A stretch of 36,214 nt of DNA from WJMT01 sp964445575 (GTDB taxonomy: Bacteria; Acidobacteriota; Aminicenantia; Aminicenantales; Aminicenantaceae), in contig CAYULB010000021.1 in NCBI GenBank assembly GCA_964445575.1, forward strand, positions 1 to 36,214. The letters are read 5' to 3'. Positions 23,878 through 31,968 of the stretch are shown in pieces (the first letter of the stretch is position 1; every line of letters begins with the position of its first letter). The notes beneath the pieces were generated by a model. That model had not been told where the DNA came from and did no database searches. It saw only the letters and a list, made by a program, of their open reading frames with translations. The position numbers and the translations under genes were made by a program.

Positions 23878-25251
23878 TAATAAGATTAATGAAACAGAAC
23901 CTATGATTATAGCTTTCTTTTTTTCTGCCTTGATTTTTTCAAAAAGTCCCTTTGCTCCCATGAATGCAAGGAGAATCCAAAGGAAAAAGAAATAGTACTG
24001 CAACCTCCACACTCCTCGCAGACGGTTTATTTGAGGGAGTAAATTTGAGATTAAATTTAAAAAATTATATTCGAAAGGAATGTACCTGTATATGGCTCCA
24101 AAAAAATTGACAAAAACAAAAATGATGAGTCCTAAAACAACTTTTTGGTAAGTGGAAATCTTTTTCCAGACAAATACGACATTAATCACAAAAACAGCGA
24201 TCAGACAGATGAATGAAATATCCAATACTTTGTAAAGGTATTCCATGGGGATGACCCGCCAGAATTTAAGAAGGAAAGGGGTTATGAGAAGGAGTAACAG
24301 AAAGTAATTGGCGGTTTTCACTTTTTTGCTTTCTGATTTGGAATAAAAATAAAAAAAGATCAGAAATGAAGCGATTAAGCCAAGGGACAAAGGATAGGGA
24401 CGTCCTCTTAGAAATTTAAAAGTCAAAGGAAACCAGGAGGAGTAAAAATTGATAGAAGGCATCAAGATCCTTCTTTTTAATTCTTCCTCTTGATAGGAAA
24501 TCTCCAAAGGGTTTGAGACGTAAGGATAGAAAACAAAAAATACAAACAAGGCAAGCAAAATCAATCCAAAACTTAATTCTAAAACTTTTTTTAAGCAAAT
24601 CCTGCGTTTAATGAGGAGATATATTACAAACAAGATAAGACAGAAAATAGAGGTAAGAAGAAATAAAGAAAGCGAAAATAATGCTTGCCAAAAAAGGAAC
24701 ACATAGAAAAAAACAGCATTAATTCTCTTGAAGTCTCTGAGATACCTTAAAAGAAACAAAATAGATAAAACAGATAAAGGGAAAAACAGCATAGCCGGAT
24801 GAGGATAATTGAGTTGTTTCAAAGGATGTAGAATATAAACAGCGCCTGCTGTAATGGAAAGGAATTCGTTTTGAATAAAATCGCGGGTCAAATAATATAT
24901 TGAAAATCCCCCCAGTATTAAGGAAAGAACGATCATTGAATTGTAAAGAAAGTATATGTTTTTAAATCCTGCTAAATAGAAAGGAAGAAGAAGCAGGCTC
25001 TGTCCAAAAAAGTTTACTCCTGCAGTTAACGTAAATGAGTAGGGATAAAAAATCGGGAAATGATAAAGGTCAGCAAAGTTTAGAGTGGCTATAGCATGAA
25101 TGTTGTGCATAAGAATCCCCACTGCAATATAATTGTCAATATAATAGGGAAGTGCTATTTCAGTACAAAAACCAGGGATAAGAAAATAAAGGGAAGCAAG
25201 AGAAAACAAAGTAAAGACGATAAAAAGGCTTAATAACCTGTATTTACGCAT
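23086..25251 (-). CDS. GT-C-like polytopic membrane protein, copy 1
   Basis: 721 residues. About 11-12 membrane helices occupy residues 1-455, and a soluble, presumably periplasmic domain fills the rest. An early Asp in YIDNYIAVG after the first helix, the FYPYSFTLTAGVNFFGQS loop and the AGAVYILHPLKQLNYPHPA stretch are in the style of GT-C glycosyltransferases (polyprenyl-phosphate-sugar dependent) and YfhO-like proteins. The C-terminal domain has VLELPHYKGGWNDLKIYS and YNGYYGVG, resembling the extracytoplasmic end of such proteins. The exact reaction is unknown. It has its own promoter (25269-25297). The last ~263 residues are identical to those of the neighbour gene, while the N-terminal parts are only moderately similar. 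Confidence 0.82.
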   Translation of the reverse strand: MRKYRLLSLFIVFTLFSLASLYFLIPGFCTEIALPYYIDNYIAVGILMHNIHAIATLNFADLYHFPIFYPYSFTLTAGVNFFGQSLLLLPFYLAGFKNIYFLYNSMIVLSLILGGFSIYYLTRDFIQNEFLSITAGAVYILHPLKQLNYPHPAMLFFPLSVLSILFLLRYLRDFKRINAVFFYVFLFWQALFSLSLFLLTSIFCLILFVIYLLIKRRICLKKVLELSFGLILLALFVFFVFYPYVSNPLEISYQEEELKRRILMPSINFYSSWFPLTFKFLRGRPYPLSLGLIASFLIFFYFYSKSESKKVKTANYFLLLLLITPFLLKFWRVIPMEYLYKVLDISFICLIAVFVINVVFVWKKISTYQKVVLGLIIFVFVNFFGAIYRYIPFEYNFLNLISNLLPQINRLRGVWRLQYYFFFLWILLAFMGAKGLFEKIKAEKKKAIIIGSVSLILLFENFPTPLRVGSLLEYHPSVKNLYQRIENYPDYYGVLELPHYKGGWNDLKIYSLMTVFHNKHIYNGYYGVGVFDTLGIFRRGYFHPAENIPDDIANEEIITYLRDNGIRIILFHRSMLVIGDLSGKDKDKKTEQTARIWAEAISGFKKAKQRGLLSKAEVVPEGIVGVIAEKNKGKGFLYQLPYYSLKSKKYIHLRVKKTKENPVNISVSLNGDTLFEDTLQEKENLLVIKVPPKRFLKAKGNQLEINASDEVLIREFSLVPN

Positions 25252-25268
25252 AGAAATTAATCCCCAAA

Positions 25269-25297
25269 ATTATATTTGATTAAAACAGAGCTAGCAA
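25269..25297 (-). promoter_or_regulatory. Promoter of GT-C-like gene copy 1
   Basis: Minus strand TTGCTA (25292-25297), 17-bp spacer, perfect TATAAT (25269-25274). It lies in the short gap between the two paralogues, showing they need not share a transcript. Confidence 0.6.
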
Positions 25298-25302
25298 TAA
25301 TT

Positions 25303-26115
25303 GATTTTTTATTAACAAGTTTTTTAATTTGGCACTAGAGAAAACTCTCGGATGAGGACTTCATCTGAGGCATTGATTTCAAGCTGATTTCCCTTGGCTT
25401 TCAAAAATCTTTTAGGCGGGACTTTAATGACCAACAGGTTTTCTTTTTCTTGAAGAGTGTCTTCAAATAAGGTATCTCCATTGAGGCTTACGGATATGTT
25501 CACAGGATTTTCTTTTGTTTTTTTAACTCTCAGGTGTATGTATTTTTTTGATTTGAGTGAGTAATAGGGGAGTTGATAGAGAAATCCCTTCCCTTTGTTT
25601 TTTTCAGCTATAACCCCCACGATCCCTTCTGGAACCACTTCAGCTTTGCTGAGAAGCCCCCTTTGTTTTGCTTTTTTAAAGCCGGAAATCGCTTCAGCCC
25701 AGATTCTAGCGGTCTGCTCTGTTTTTTTGTCTTTGTCTTTTCCTGACAGGTCTCCTATGACCAGCATGGACCTGTGGAACAGGATGATTCTGATTCCGTT
25801 ATCCCTGAGATAGGTAATTATTTCTTCATTGGCAATATCATCAGGGATATTTTCTGCAGGATGAAAATATCCGCGCCTGAATATGCCTAGGGTATCAAAG
25901 ACTCCCACACCATAATATCCGTTGTAGATATGCTTGTTGTGAAAGACAGTCATAAGGGAATAGATCTTTAAGTCGTTCCAGCCGCCTTTATAGTGGGGAA
26001 GTTCCAGCACTCCATAATAATCAGGATAGTTCTCAATCCTTTGATAAAGATTCTTGACCGAAGGATGATATTCCAGGAGAGAGCCTACCCTGAGGGGAGT
26101 AGGAAAGTTTTCAAA
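25303..26115. repeat. 813-bp direct repeat, copy 2
   Basis: Partner of 23065-23877. The downstream edge is sharp at the A before CAGTAAAACC (copy 2) versus TAATAAGATT (copy 1). The upstream edge lies 21 bases past the stop codon. Confidence 0.92.
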
Positions 26116-27489
26116 CAGTAAAACCACTGAAATGATACAGAAAAAAACAGCTTTTTTGTTTCTGGACTTTATTTTTTTTGATAAAGCTTTGAATCCCAAA
26201 AAAGCGAGAAGAATCCATAAAAAGATAAAGTAATACCTTAATTTCCACTCTCCCTTTAAACGGCTTATCTGGGGAAGAAAAACAGTGACCGCGTTCAGAA
26301 AGTTGTATTTAAAAGGGATAAACCTGAAAAGTGCTTTGAAATAAGTGATAAAAACAAAAATAATCCCTCCCAGAATGATTCTTTGGTCAAGAGATGTTTT
26401 TTTCCATACCAATGCTGTATTGACAGTGAGAACAACCATAACCAAAACCATCAGCTTATCAAGCATTTTGTACAGGTCTCCTAAAGGGACGCCCCGCCAG
26501 AACACCAAGAAAACAGGGAATACAAGCAAAAAAAGGAGAGCAAAGTTTGCTGTTCGGCCCACTTTATTTTGAGTTTTGGAAAAGAAAAAATAAAATATCA
26601 AAAACGAAGCCATCATCCCTAAAAACAGGGGAGAAGGACGGCCCCTTAAAAATTTGAAAGTCAGCGGAAACCAGGAGGAATAAAAATCCAGAGAAGACAA
26701 AAGTACTGTTTTCCCTAATTCTTGTTTCTGGTATGAGATTTCCAGCGGGTTTGTTAGGTAAGGGTGAAAAACAGCAAGAACCAGTAGGGCCAGAACCACC
26801 AATCCTAATCCTAACGCTATAATTTCTTGGAAAGGGATGTGGTGTTTGACGAGTAAAAATATAATGAATAAAACGATGCAGAAAACAGAAGTCAGGAAAA
26901 ACAAAGAGAGAGAGAATAGGGCCTGTATAAAAAGAAATGCATAAAAAAGGGCCATATCTTTTCTTCTTAATGTTCTTAAATATCTTAATAAAAAATAAAT
27001 GCCCAGAATGGAAAAAGGAAAAAAAAGAATAGCTGGATGAGGGTAATTGATTTGTTTCATGGGAAGAAAAATGTAGAGAACTCCTGCTGTGATAGATAGA
27101 AAATCGTTTTTTACAAAATCTCTCACCAAAAGATAGACAGCTGCTCCTCCAATAATTAAAGAAATAACAAGCATGGCATTGTAAAGAAAGTATATGTTTT
27201 TAAATCCAGCTAGACAGAAAGGAAGAAGAAGCAGGCTCTGTCCAAAAAAGTTCACTCCAGCAGTCAGGGTGTAGGAATAAGGATAGAAAATAGGGAAATG
27301 ATAAAGATTGGAGAAGTCAAGAGAGGTTAGGGCCTTCAGGTTGTGGATGAGAATGCCAATGGCAATGTAATTGTCTGCATGGGTGGGAAGGGAAATTTCA
27401 GAAAAATAGCCTGGGAGCAGAAAATAGATTGAGGCTAGGGAAAATACAGTGAAGAGCGCCAGAAGTTTGCACCACTTGAATTTTTTCAT
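25324..27489 (-). CDS. GT-C-like polytopic membrane protein, copy 2
   Basis: 721 residues when started at ATG 27489 (MKKFKWCKLL), the same length as its paralogue. A longer frame to 27537 exists, but its first codons coincide with the promoter at 27509-27537, so it cannot be the real start. Layout as in copy 1: about 11-12 helices (HADNYIAIG, FYPYSYTLTAGVNFFGQS, PMKQINYPHPA), then the identical periplasmic domain from about residue 459. Besides the identical tail, a short near-identical DNA patch (27178-27252, matching 24939-25014) encodes YFLYN and GVNFFGQSLLLLPF. Likely a sugar or lipid-linked glycan transferase; substrate unknown. Confidence 0.82.
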   Translation of the reverse strand: MKKFKWCKLLALFTVFSLASIYFLLPGYFSEISLPTHADNYIAIGILIHNLKALTSLDFSNLYHFPIFYPYSYTLTAGVNFFGQSLLLLPFCLAGFKNIYFLYNAMLVISLIIGGAAVYLLVRDFVKNDFLSITAGVLYIFLPMKQINYPHPAILFFPFSILGIYFLLRYLRTLRRKDMALFYAFLFIQALFSLSLFFLTSVFCIVLFIIFLLVKHHIPFQEIIALGLGLVVLALLVLAVFHPYLTNPLEISYQKQELGKTVLLSSLDFYSSWFPLTFKFLRGRPSPLFLGMMASFLIFYFFFSKTQNKVGRTANFALLFLLVFPVFLVFWRGVPLGDLYKMLDKLMVLVMVVLTVNTALVWKKTSLDQRIILGGIIFVFITYFKALFRFIPFKYNFLNAVTVFLPQISRLKGEWKLRYYFIFLWILLAFLGFKALSKKIKSRNKKAVFFCIISVVLLFENFPTPLRVGSLLEYHPSVKNLYQRIENYPDYYGVLELPHYKGGWNDLKIYSLMTVFHNKHIYNGYYGVGVFDTLGIFRRGYFHPAENIPDDIANEEIITYLRDNGIRIILFHRSMLVIGDLSGKDKDKKTEQTARIWAEAISGFKKAKQRGLLSKAEVVPEGIVGVIAEKNKGKGFLYQLPYYSLKSKKYIHLRVKKTKENPVNISVSLNGDTLFEDTLQEKENLLVIKVPPKRFLKAKGNQLEINASDEVLIREFSLVPN

Positions 27490-27508
27490 GGAACTTTTAA
27501 GTATAGGA

Positions 27509-27537
27509 ATTATATTAGAACGGTTCTGTGTTGGCAA
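27509..27537 (-). promoter_or_regulatory. Promoter of GT-C-like gene copy 2
   Basis: Minus strand TTGCCA (27532-27537), 17-bp spacer, perfect TATAAT (27509-27514), about 20 bases before the ATG at 27489. Confidence 0.65.
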
Positions 27538-27580
27538 TACCAGGTGGATTTGCGTATTGGTCCAATCATGTTTTAAGAAA

Positions 27581-27609
27581 TTGAAATTTGTTTCTATGTT
27601 TTATATAAT
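27581..27609 (+). promoter_or_regulatory. Promoter of the sensor kinase gene
   Basis: TTGAAA (27581-27586)-17-TATAAT (27604-27609), divergent from the GT-C-like promoter. The leader before the ATG at 27629 would be only ~13 bases. Confidence 0.7.
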
Positions 27610-27628
27610 ATACTAAAAAAAGGGCCTT

Positions 27629-30600
27629 ATGAATCAGAGAAAATGTTCAGCAAAAGGCTTTGCTTTTACCTTCATTCTGTTATTTTTTATTCTTTTTAAC
27701 AATTTATCAGCAGTTATTGAGGATGAGCTGCATTTATGGTTTAAGAACATATCTATCAAACAAGGCCTCTCTCAGAACTCAGGGAATTGTGTTATCCAGG
27801 ATAAAATAGGTTTTATGTGGTTTGGCACAGAAGACGGGCTCAATAGATATGATGGGCGCGATTTTGTGGTCTTTGAAAATGACCCTGATAATCCTTATTG
27901 GATTTCTGATAGTTATATTCTTTCCATTTTTGAAGACAGCAGGGGAGTTCTCTGGGTGGGAACTTATAACGGCGGTTTGAATAAATATGAAAGAGATAAA
28001 GAAAGTTTTCGTTCCTACATGCATGATGAGAATGATCCCTACAGCATCTCCAGCAATCACATTTTATGTATCCATGAAGACCAGAAAGGATTTTTATGGA
28101 TTGGAACTCTGGAGGGATTGAATCGTTTTGATACTGAAAAGGAAAGATTCATTAATTATAAATACCAACCTGATTCTCCTCATTGTATAAGCAACAACAA
28201 GGTGAATGCTGTTTTTGAAGACCGTAAAAACCATTTGTGGATAGGCACAGAAGAGGGCCTGAATCGATTCAACAGAGAAAATGAGACTTTTGAAAAATAT
28301 TTTACCACTCCCCATGACAGCCAAAGTATATCCCATAACACAGTCACATGTATCTATGAAGATAAGGATGGAACCCTATGGATAGGAACAGAAAGAGGAT
28401 TGAATCGTTTCGAACCGGATACGGAAACTTTTACCCGTTATCTTCATGGGGTTAATAATCCCCGCTCCCTGTCAAACAACAGAATACGTTCAATTTGTGA
28501 GGATGAGATGGGTGCATTATGGATCGCCACTTATGGAGGGGGCCTGAATCGGCTGGATAAACAAAACAAGGTTTTCACTCATTGGAGAAGAGATGAGGGT
28601 GATGATGACAGTTTGAGCAGTAATTTTACTCAAGCTCTTTACAAAGACAAGGAAGGTCTTTTGTGGGTTGGAACCTTTGGAGCTGGTTTTGACCGGTTTG
28701 ATCCAAGAGGGAGGAAATTTGTCCACTATAAGATAAAGGACAGATACGGGGATGGAGTTTTAGCCAATAATGTGTTCTCCATTTATGAGGATCAGGAACA
28801 TATTTTATGGATTGGAACCTATGGAGGAGGACTCTACCGGTTAAACCGAAAATCAGATAATATAAAAAATTATATGTATGACCCTAGTGACCCATATAGT
28901 TTAAGCAGCAACAATGTCCGGGCTATATGTGAGGATGAGCAAGGAAATCTCTGGATTGGCACATATGAAGGTTTGAATAAATTTGACAGGAAGAGTGAGA
29001 AATTTTTCCGCTTTTTTCATGAGGAAGATAATCCCAACAGCCTCACCGGCGATTATATAAGGGAAATTTGTTTAGATAGTTCAGGCTGTCTTTGGATCGG
29101 AACTTTGGGAGGAGGGCTTAATAGATTCAATCCTGAGACCAATGAGTTTGTTCCTTATGTTTATGAGCCTGACAAGCCTAACAGTATAAGCGGGAATCGG
29201 GTGGTATCAATCCTTAATGACAGTAAAAATTTTCTTTGGATCGGAACAGGTTCCGGATTGAATAGATTTGATCCAGAGACAGAAAGTTTTCTGTGCTATG
29301 AGCATGATAGAGAGGACCCAAAAAGCATCAGCAATGACCGAGTCCTTTGTGTGTATGAAGACTCCAAGGGAGTGATATGGGCTGGAACTTATGGAGGAGG
29401 ACTCAATAAATTTAATAGAAAGACAGAGAATTTCATCCATTATAGAAAGGAAGATGGGCTGCCCAACAATGTGGTTTATGGGATTTTAGAAGATGACTCT
29501 GGATTTCTCTGGTTGAGCACCAACCGGGGGATAGCCAGGTTTGATACCCAAAAAGAAACTTTTAGGAATTTTGATGTTCATGACGGCCTTCAAAGCAATG
29601 AGTTTAATTCTGGAGCCTATTATAAAAGCAGAAGAGGCGAGTTTTTCTTTGGCGGGATCAATGGTTTCAATGCTTTTTTTCCAGAAAACATTAAAACAGA
29701 CCTAAATGTTCCTCCGGTGATTTTAACGGATTTCCAAATATTCCACAATTCGGTCTCTTTAGGTGAAAGAGTCAATGGAAAGTTACTTCTAACTAAATCC
29801 ATTACAGAAACAGATCGGATTGAAATATCCTATAAAGAACGGGTGATTACTTTTAAGTTTGCGGCTCTGTACTTTGTCTCCCCTGAAGGAAACAACTACG
29901 CTTATAAAATGGAAGGTTTTGATGAAGAGTGGCATTACGCCGGAAAGAATAATTTTGCCACCTATACCAACCTGCCGCCAGATAATTATGTTTTTAGGGT
30001 AAAAGCCTCTAATCCGGATGGTGTGTGGAATGAGAATGGGGCTGCAGTGAGTTTAATGGTAACCCCGCCATTCTGGCAGACCTGGTGGTTCCAGTGCGCA
30101 GCGGGTGTGTTATTTTTATTTCTATTGATCTCTGTCCATAGAATAAGGGTTATGGAAGTAAGAAAAAGAAACAAACAGCTTGAGGAGATCAATGTACGGT
30201 TGAACCAACAGATTGCTGAGAGGAAAAAGGCAGAAAGAGAGCTGAAAAGGTCACAGGAAGAACTGGAGAAAAAAGTGGAGGCACGCACTTCTGAATTGAG
30301 AGAGGCCAACAAAGAATTAAAGAACTCTTTAAGAGAGAAAGAAGTCCTGCTCAAAGAAGTCCATCACAGGGTAAAAAATAATATGCAGATTGTATCCAGC
30401 CTGCTCCGGCTTCAGAGCAGGAAGATAAAGGACGATGAAGCCCTAAGTGTTTTTCAACAGAGTCAAAACCAGATTAAATCTATGTCCCTTATCCATGAGA
30501 GATTGTATCAGTCGAAATATTTTGCCCGGGTTGATTTTGGAAGTTATACCAAAAAACTGATAGAGCATCTGGCTTTCATCTATAAGGCAGAGGATGCAGG

Positions 30601-30931
30601 AATTAAGTTTCGCATCAACATTCAAGAGATTTATCTTGATATAAACAGAGCCATTCCTGTGGCATTGATAATCAATGAATTGGTGACAAATTCTTTGAAA
30701 TATGCATTTCCACGTGGGGAGAAAGGTGAGATATATATCAATATGAAGAAAAGACCAACTGGAGAATACACCCTTAAGGCAGGAGACACAGGATTAGGAG
30801 TGCAGTCAGACAAAGATTTTTTTGATTCAGAGACTTTAGGCATACAGCTTGTTCAGGACCTGGTCAGGCAGCTGAATGGAACTATTGAACTAGAAATGAA
30901 AAAAGGATTGGCTTTTAAGATTGTATTCTGA
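27629..30931 (+). CDS. Two-component propeller sensor histidine kinase (Reg_prop, Y_Y_Y, HisKA_2, HATPase)
   Basis: 1100 residues. Signal peptide or anchor (~1-30), then 13 clear LWIGT...GGLNRFD repeats plus a final GGINGFNAFFPE unit, i.e. 14 blades that would form two seven-bladed propellers (~40-695). A Y_Y_Y beta-sandwich follows (~730-805, ending TPPFWQTWW), then a membrane helix (~821-841) and a coiled coil (~845-908). Next is a HisKA_2 dimerisation domain with HHRVKNN (H913 the likely phosphoacceptor) and a HATPase domain (INELVTNSLKYAF N-box, DTGLG, C-terminal AFKIVF). It lacks the receiver and AraC domains of Bacteroidota hybrid sensors. No response regulator gene is adjacent. AAAGGG precedes the ATG. 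It may sense an external glycan or surface state and signal to an unlinked regulator. Confidence 0.93.
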   Translation: MNQRKCSAKGFAFTFILLFFILFNNLSAVIEDELHLWFKNISIKQGLSQNSGNCVIQDKIGFMWFGTEDGLNRYDGRDFVVFENDPDNPYWISDSYILSIFEDSRGVLWVGTYNGGLNKYERDKESFRSYMHDENDPYSISSNHILCIHEDQKGFLWIGTLEGLNRFDTEKERFINYKYQPDSPHCISNNKVNAVFEDRKNHLWIGTEEGLNRFNRENETFEKYFTTPHDSQSISHNTVTCIYEDKDGTLWIGTERGLNRFEPDTETFTRYLHGVNNPRSLSNNRIRSICEDEMGALWIATYGGGLNRLDKQNKVFTHWRRDEGDDDSLSSNFTQALYKDKEGLLWVGTFGAGFDRFDPRGRKFVHYKIKDRYGDGVLANNVFSIYEDQEHILWIGTYGGGLYRLNRKSDNIKNYMYDPSDPYSLSSNNVRAICEDEQGNLWIGTYEGLNKFDRKSEKFFRFFHEEDNPNSLTGDYIREICLDSSGCLWIGTLGGGLNRFNPETNEFVPYVYEPDKPNSISGNRVVSILNDSKNFLWIGTGSGLNRFDPETESFLCYEHDREDPKSISNDRVLCVYEDSKGVIWAGTYGGGLNKFNRKTENFIHYRKEDGLPNNVVYGILEDDSGFLWLSTNRGIARFDTQKETFRNFDVHDGLQSNEFNSGAYYKSRRGEFFFGGINGFNAFFPENIKTDLNVPPVILTDFQIFHNSVSLGERVNGKLLLTKSITETDRIEISYKERVITFKFAALYFVSPEGNNYAYKMEGFDEEWHYAGKNNFATYTNLPPDNYVFRVKASNPDGVWNENGAAVSLMVTPPFWQTWWFQCAAGVLFLFLLISVHRIRVMEVRKRNKQLEEINVRLNQQIAERKKAERELKRSQEELEKKVEARTSELREANKELKNSLREKEVLLKEVHHRVKNNMQIVSSLLRLQSRKIKDDEALSVFQQSQNQIKSMSLIHERLYQSKYFARVDFGSYTKKLIEHLAFIYKAEDAGIKFRINIQEIYLDINRAIPVALIINELVTNSLKYAFPRGEKGEIYINMKKRPTGEYTLKAGDTGLGVQSDKDFFDSETLGIQLVQDLVRQLNGTIELEMKKGLAFKIVF

Positions 30932-30997
30932 TAGGATATTCCGCTCCGTTCTATAATCAACTTAAATTCCTTTTGGTGGTTGTTTTCTAAGTTTAAA

Positions 30998-31912
30998 ATG
31001 AAAGCAGAATTAAGCGATAAAACTTTAGGGACCTGGGCAGCTGTGGCTGCTTATGGAGCCTGGGGGCTGCTTCCTCTTTTTTGGAAGACATTAGACCAGA
31101 TCCCAGCACAAAATATCCTTGCCCATAGGATTGTCTGGTCATTTGTTTTTCTTTTTATTCTGGTCACCTTTCGAAAGAGTTGGGCTCAAGTTAAGAGAGT
31201 CTTCTCTATAAAAAAAACCAGGACCTTTTTTTTGTTCACTTCCTGCTTTTTAGGAGTGAATTGGTTCACATACATTTGGGCTGTGAATTCAGATCATGTG
31301 GTAGACGCCAGTCTGGGTTATTTTATCAATCCTTTGGTAGTGGTGATGCTGGGGGTTTTATTTCTTAAGGAAAAGCTACTTTTTTGGCAGAAAATCTCTG
31401 TTTTTCTTGCCTTTATTGGAGTCTTATACATGACTATTGATGTGGGAAGAATCCCCTGGATCTCTCTGACCCTTGCTCTGAGTTTTGGTTTTTACGGATT
31501 GTTTAGAAAAAAAGCGGATGCAGAGTCCATGGCGGGTCTGACTTCGGAGATGATAATCCTCTCTCCCATTGCTCTTGGATTTATGGTGATTGTGAACCTT
31601 AACAGCAGTGGTTTTATAGGGAAAGCTCCTCCCTTGATTCATCTCCTTCTTTTGGGCACAGGAATAGCGACCGCTCTCCCTCTTTTGTGCTTCAATTATG
31701 GAGTGAAAAGAATCGAGCTTAAAACAATCGGCTTTCTTCAGTATTTATCTCCCACTTTTCAGCTTTTTCTGGGGATCTTTGCTTTCAAAGAGCCGTTTTC
31801 ATTGACCCATATAATAAGTTTTGGGCTCATATGGATGGCTCTCATTATTTATTCGACTTCCCATACTTCTTTTATGCGCCGCATACAGCCCAGCTCTAAT
31901 CATAAAGATTGA
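30998..31912 (+). CDS. rarD: RarD-type EamA/DMT transporter
   Basis: About 304 residues and ten membrane helices. RarD-type features: GAWGLLPLFWK near the start, ILAHRIVWSF, LGVNWFTYIWAVNSDHVVDASLGYFINPL (the strongest signature), FLKEKLLFWQ, and LQYLSPTFQLFLGIFAFKEP near the end. RarD proteins belong to the drug/metabolite transporter superfamily; the physiological substrate is unknown. I use ATG 30998 (MKAELSDK). A TTG at 30980 would add six residues. Neither has a good ribosome site. The stop codon overlaps the -35 of the next gene. Confidence 0.85.
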   Translation: MKAELSDKTLGTWAAVAAYGAWGLLPLFWKTLDQIPAQNILAHRIVWSFVFLFILVTFRKSWAQVKRVFSIKKTRTFFLFTSCFLGVNWFTYIWAVNSDHVVDASLGYFINPLVVVMLGVLFLKEKLLFWQKISVFLAFIGVLYMTIDVGRIPWISLTLALSFGFYGLFRKKADAESMAGLTSEMIILSPIALGFMVIVNLNSSGFIGKAPPLIHLLLLGTGIATALPLLCFNYGVKRIELKTIGFLQYLSPTFQLFLGIFAFKEPFSLTHIISFGLIWMALIIYSTSHTSFMRRIQPSSNHKD

Positions 31913-31937
31913 CAGAATTTCAATTTGTCATTAATAA
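31909..31937 (+). promoter_or_regulatory. Promoter of the C69 dipeptidase gene
   Basis: TTGACA (31909-31914), which includes the stop codon of the RarD gene, 17-bp spacer, TAATAA (31932-31937), about 32 bases before the ATG at 31969. Confidence 0.6.
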
Positions 31938-31968
31938 TAATGATTAAAACAGAAAAAGGAGAGATCCC

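Noticed and set aside
23357..25813. Two identical 72-codon plus-strand frames
   Set aside because: They are antisense shadows inside the 813-bp repeat. Their identity only confirms the DNA repeat.
27700..29600. Regular repeats at DNA level that could suggest a satellite or CRISPR-like array
   Set aside because: They are the ~50-codon propeller blades of the sensor kinase, with variable spacing sequence inside an open frame.
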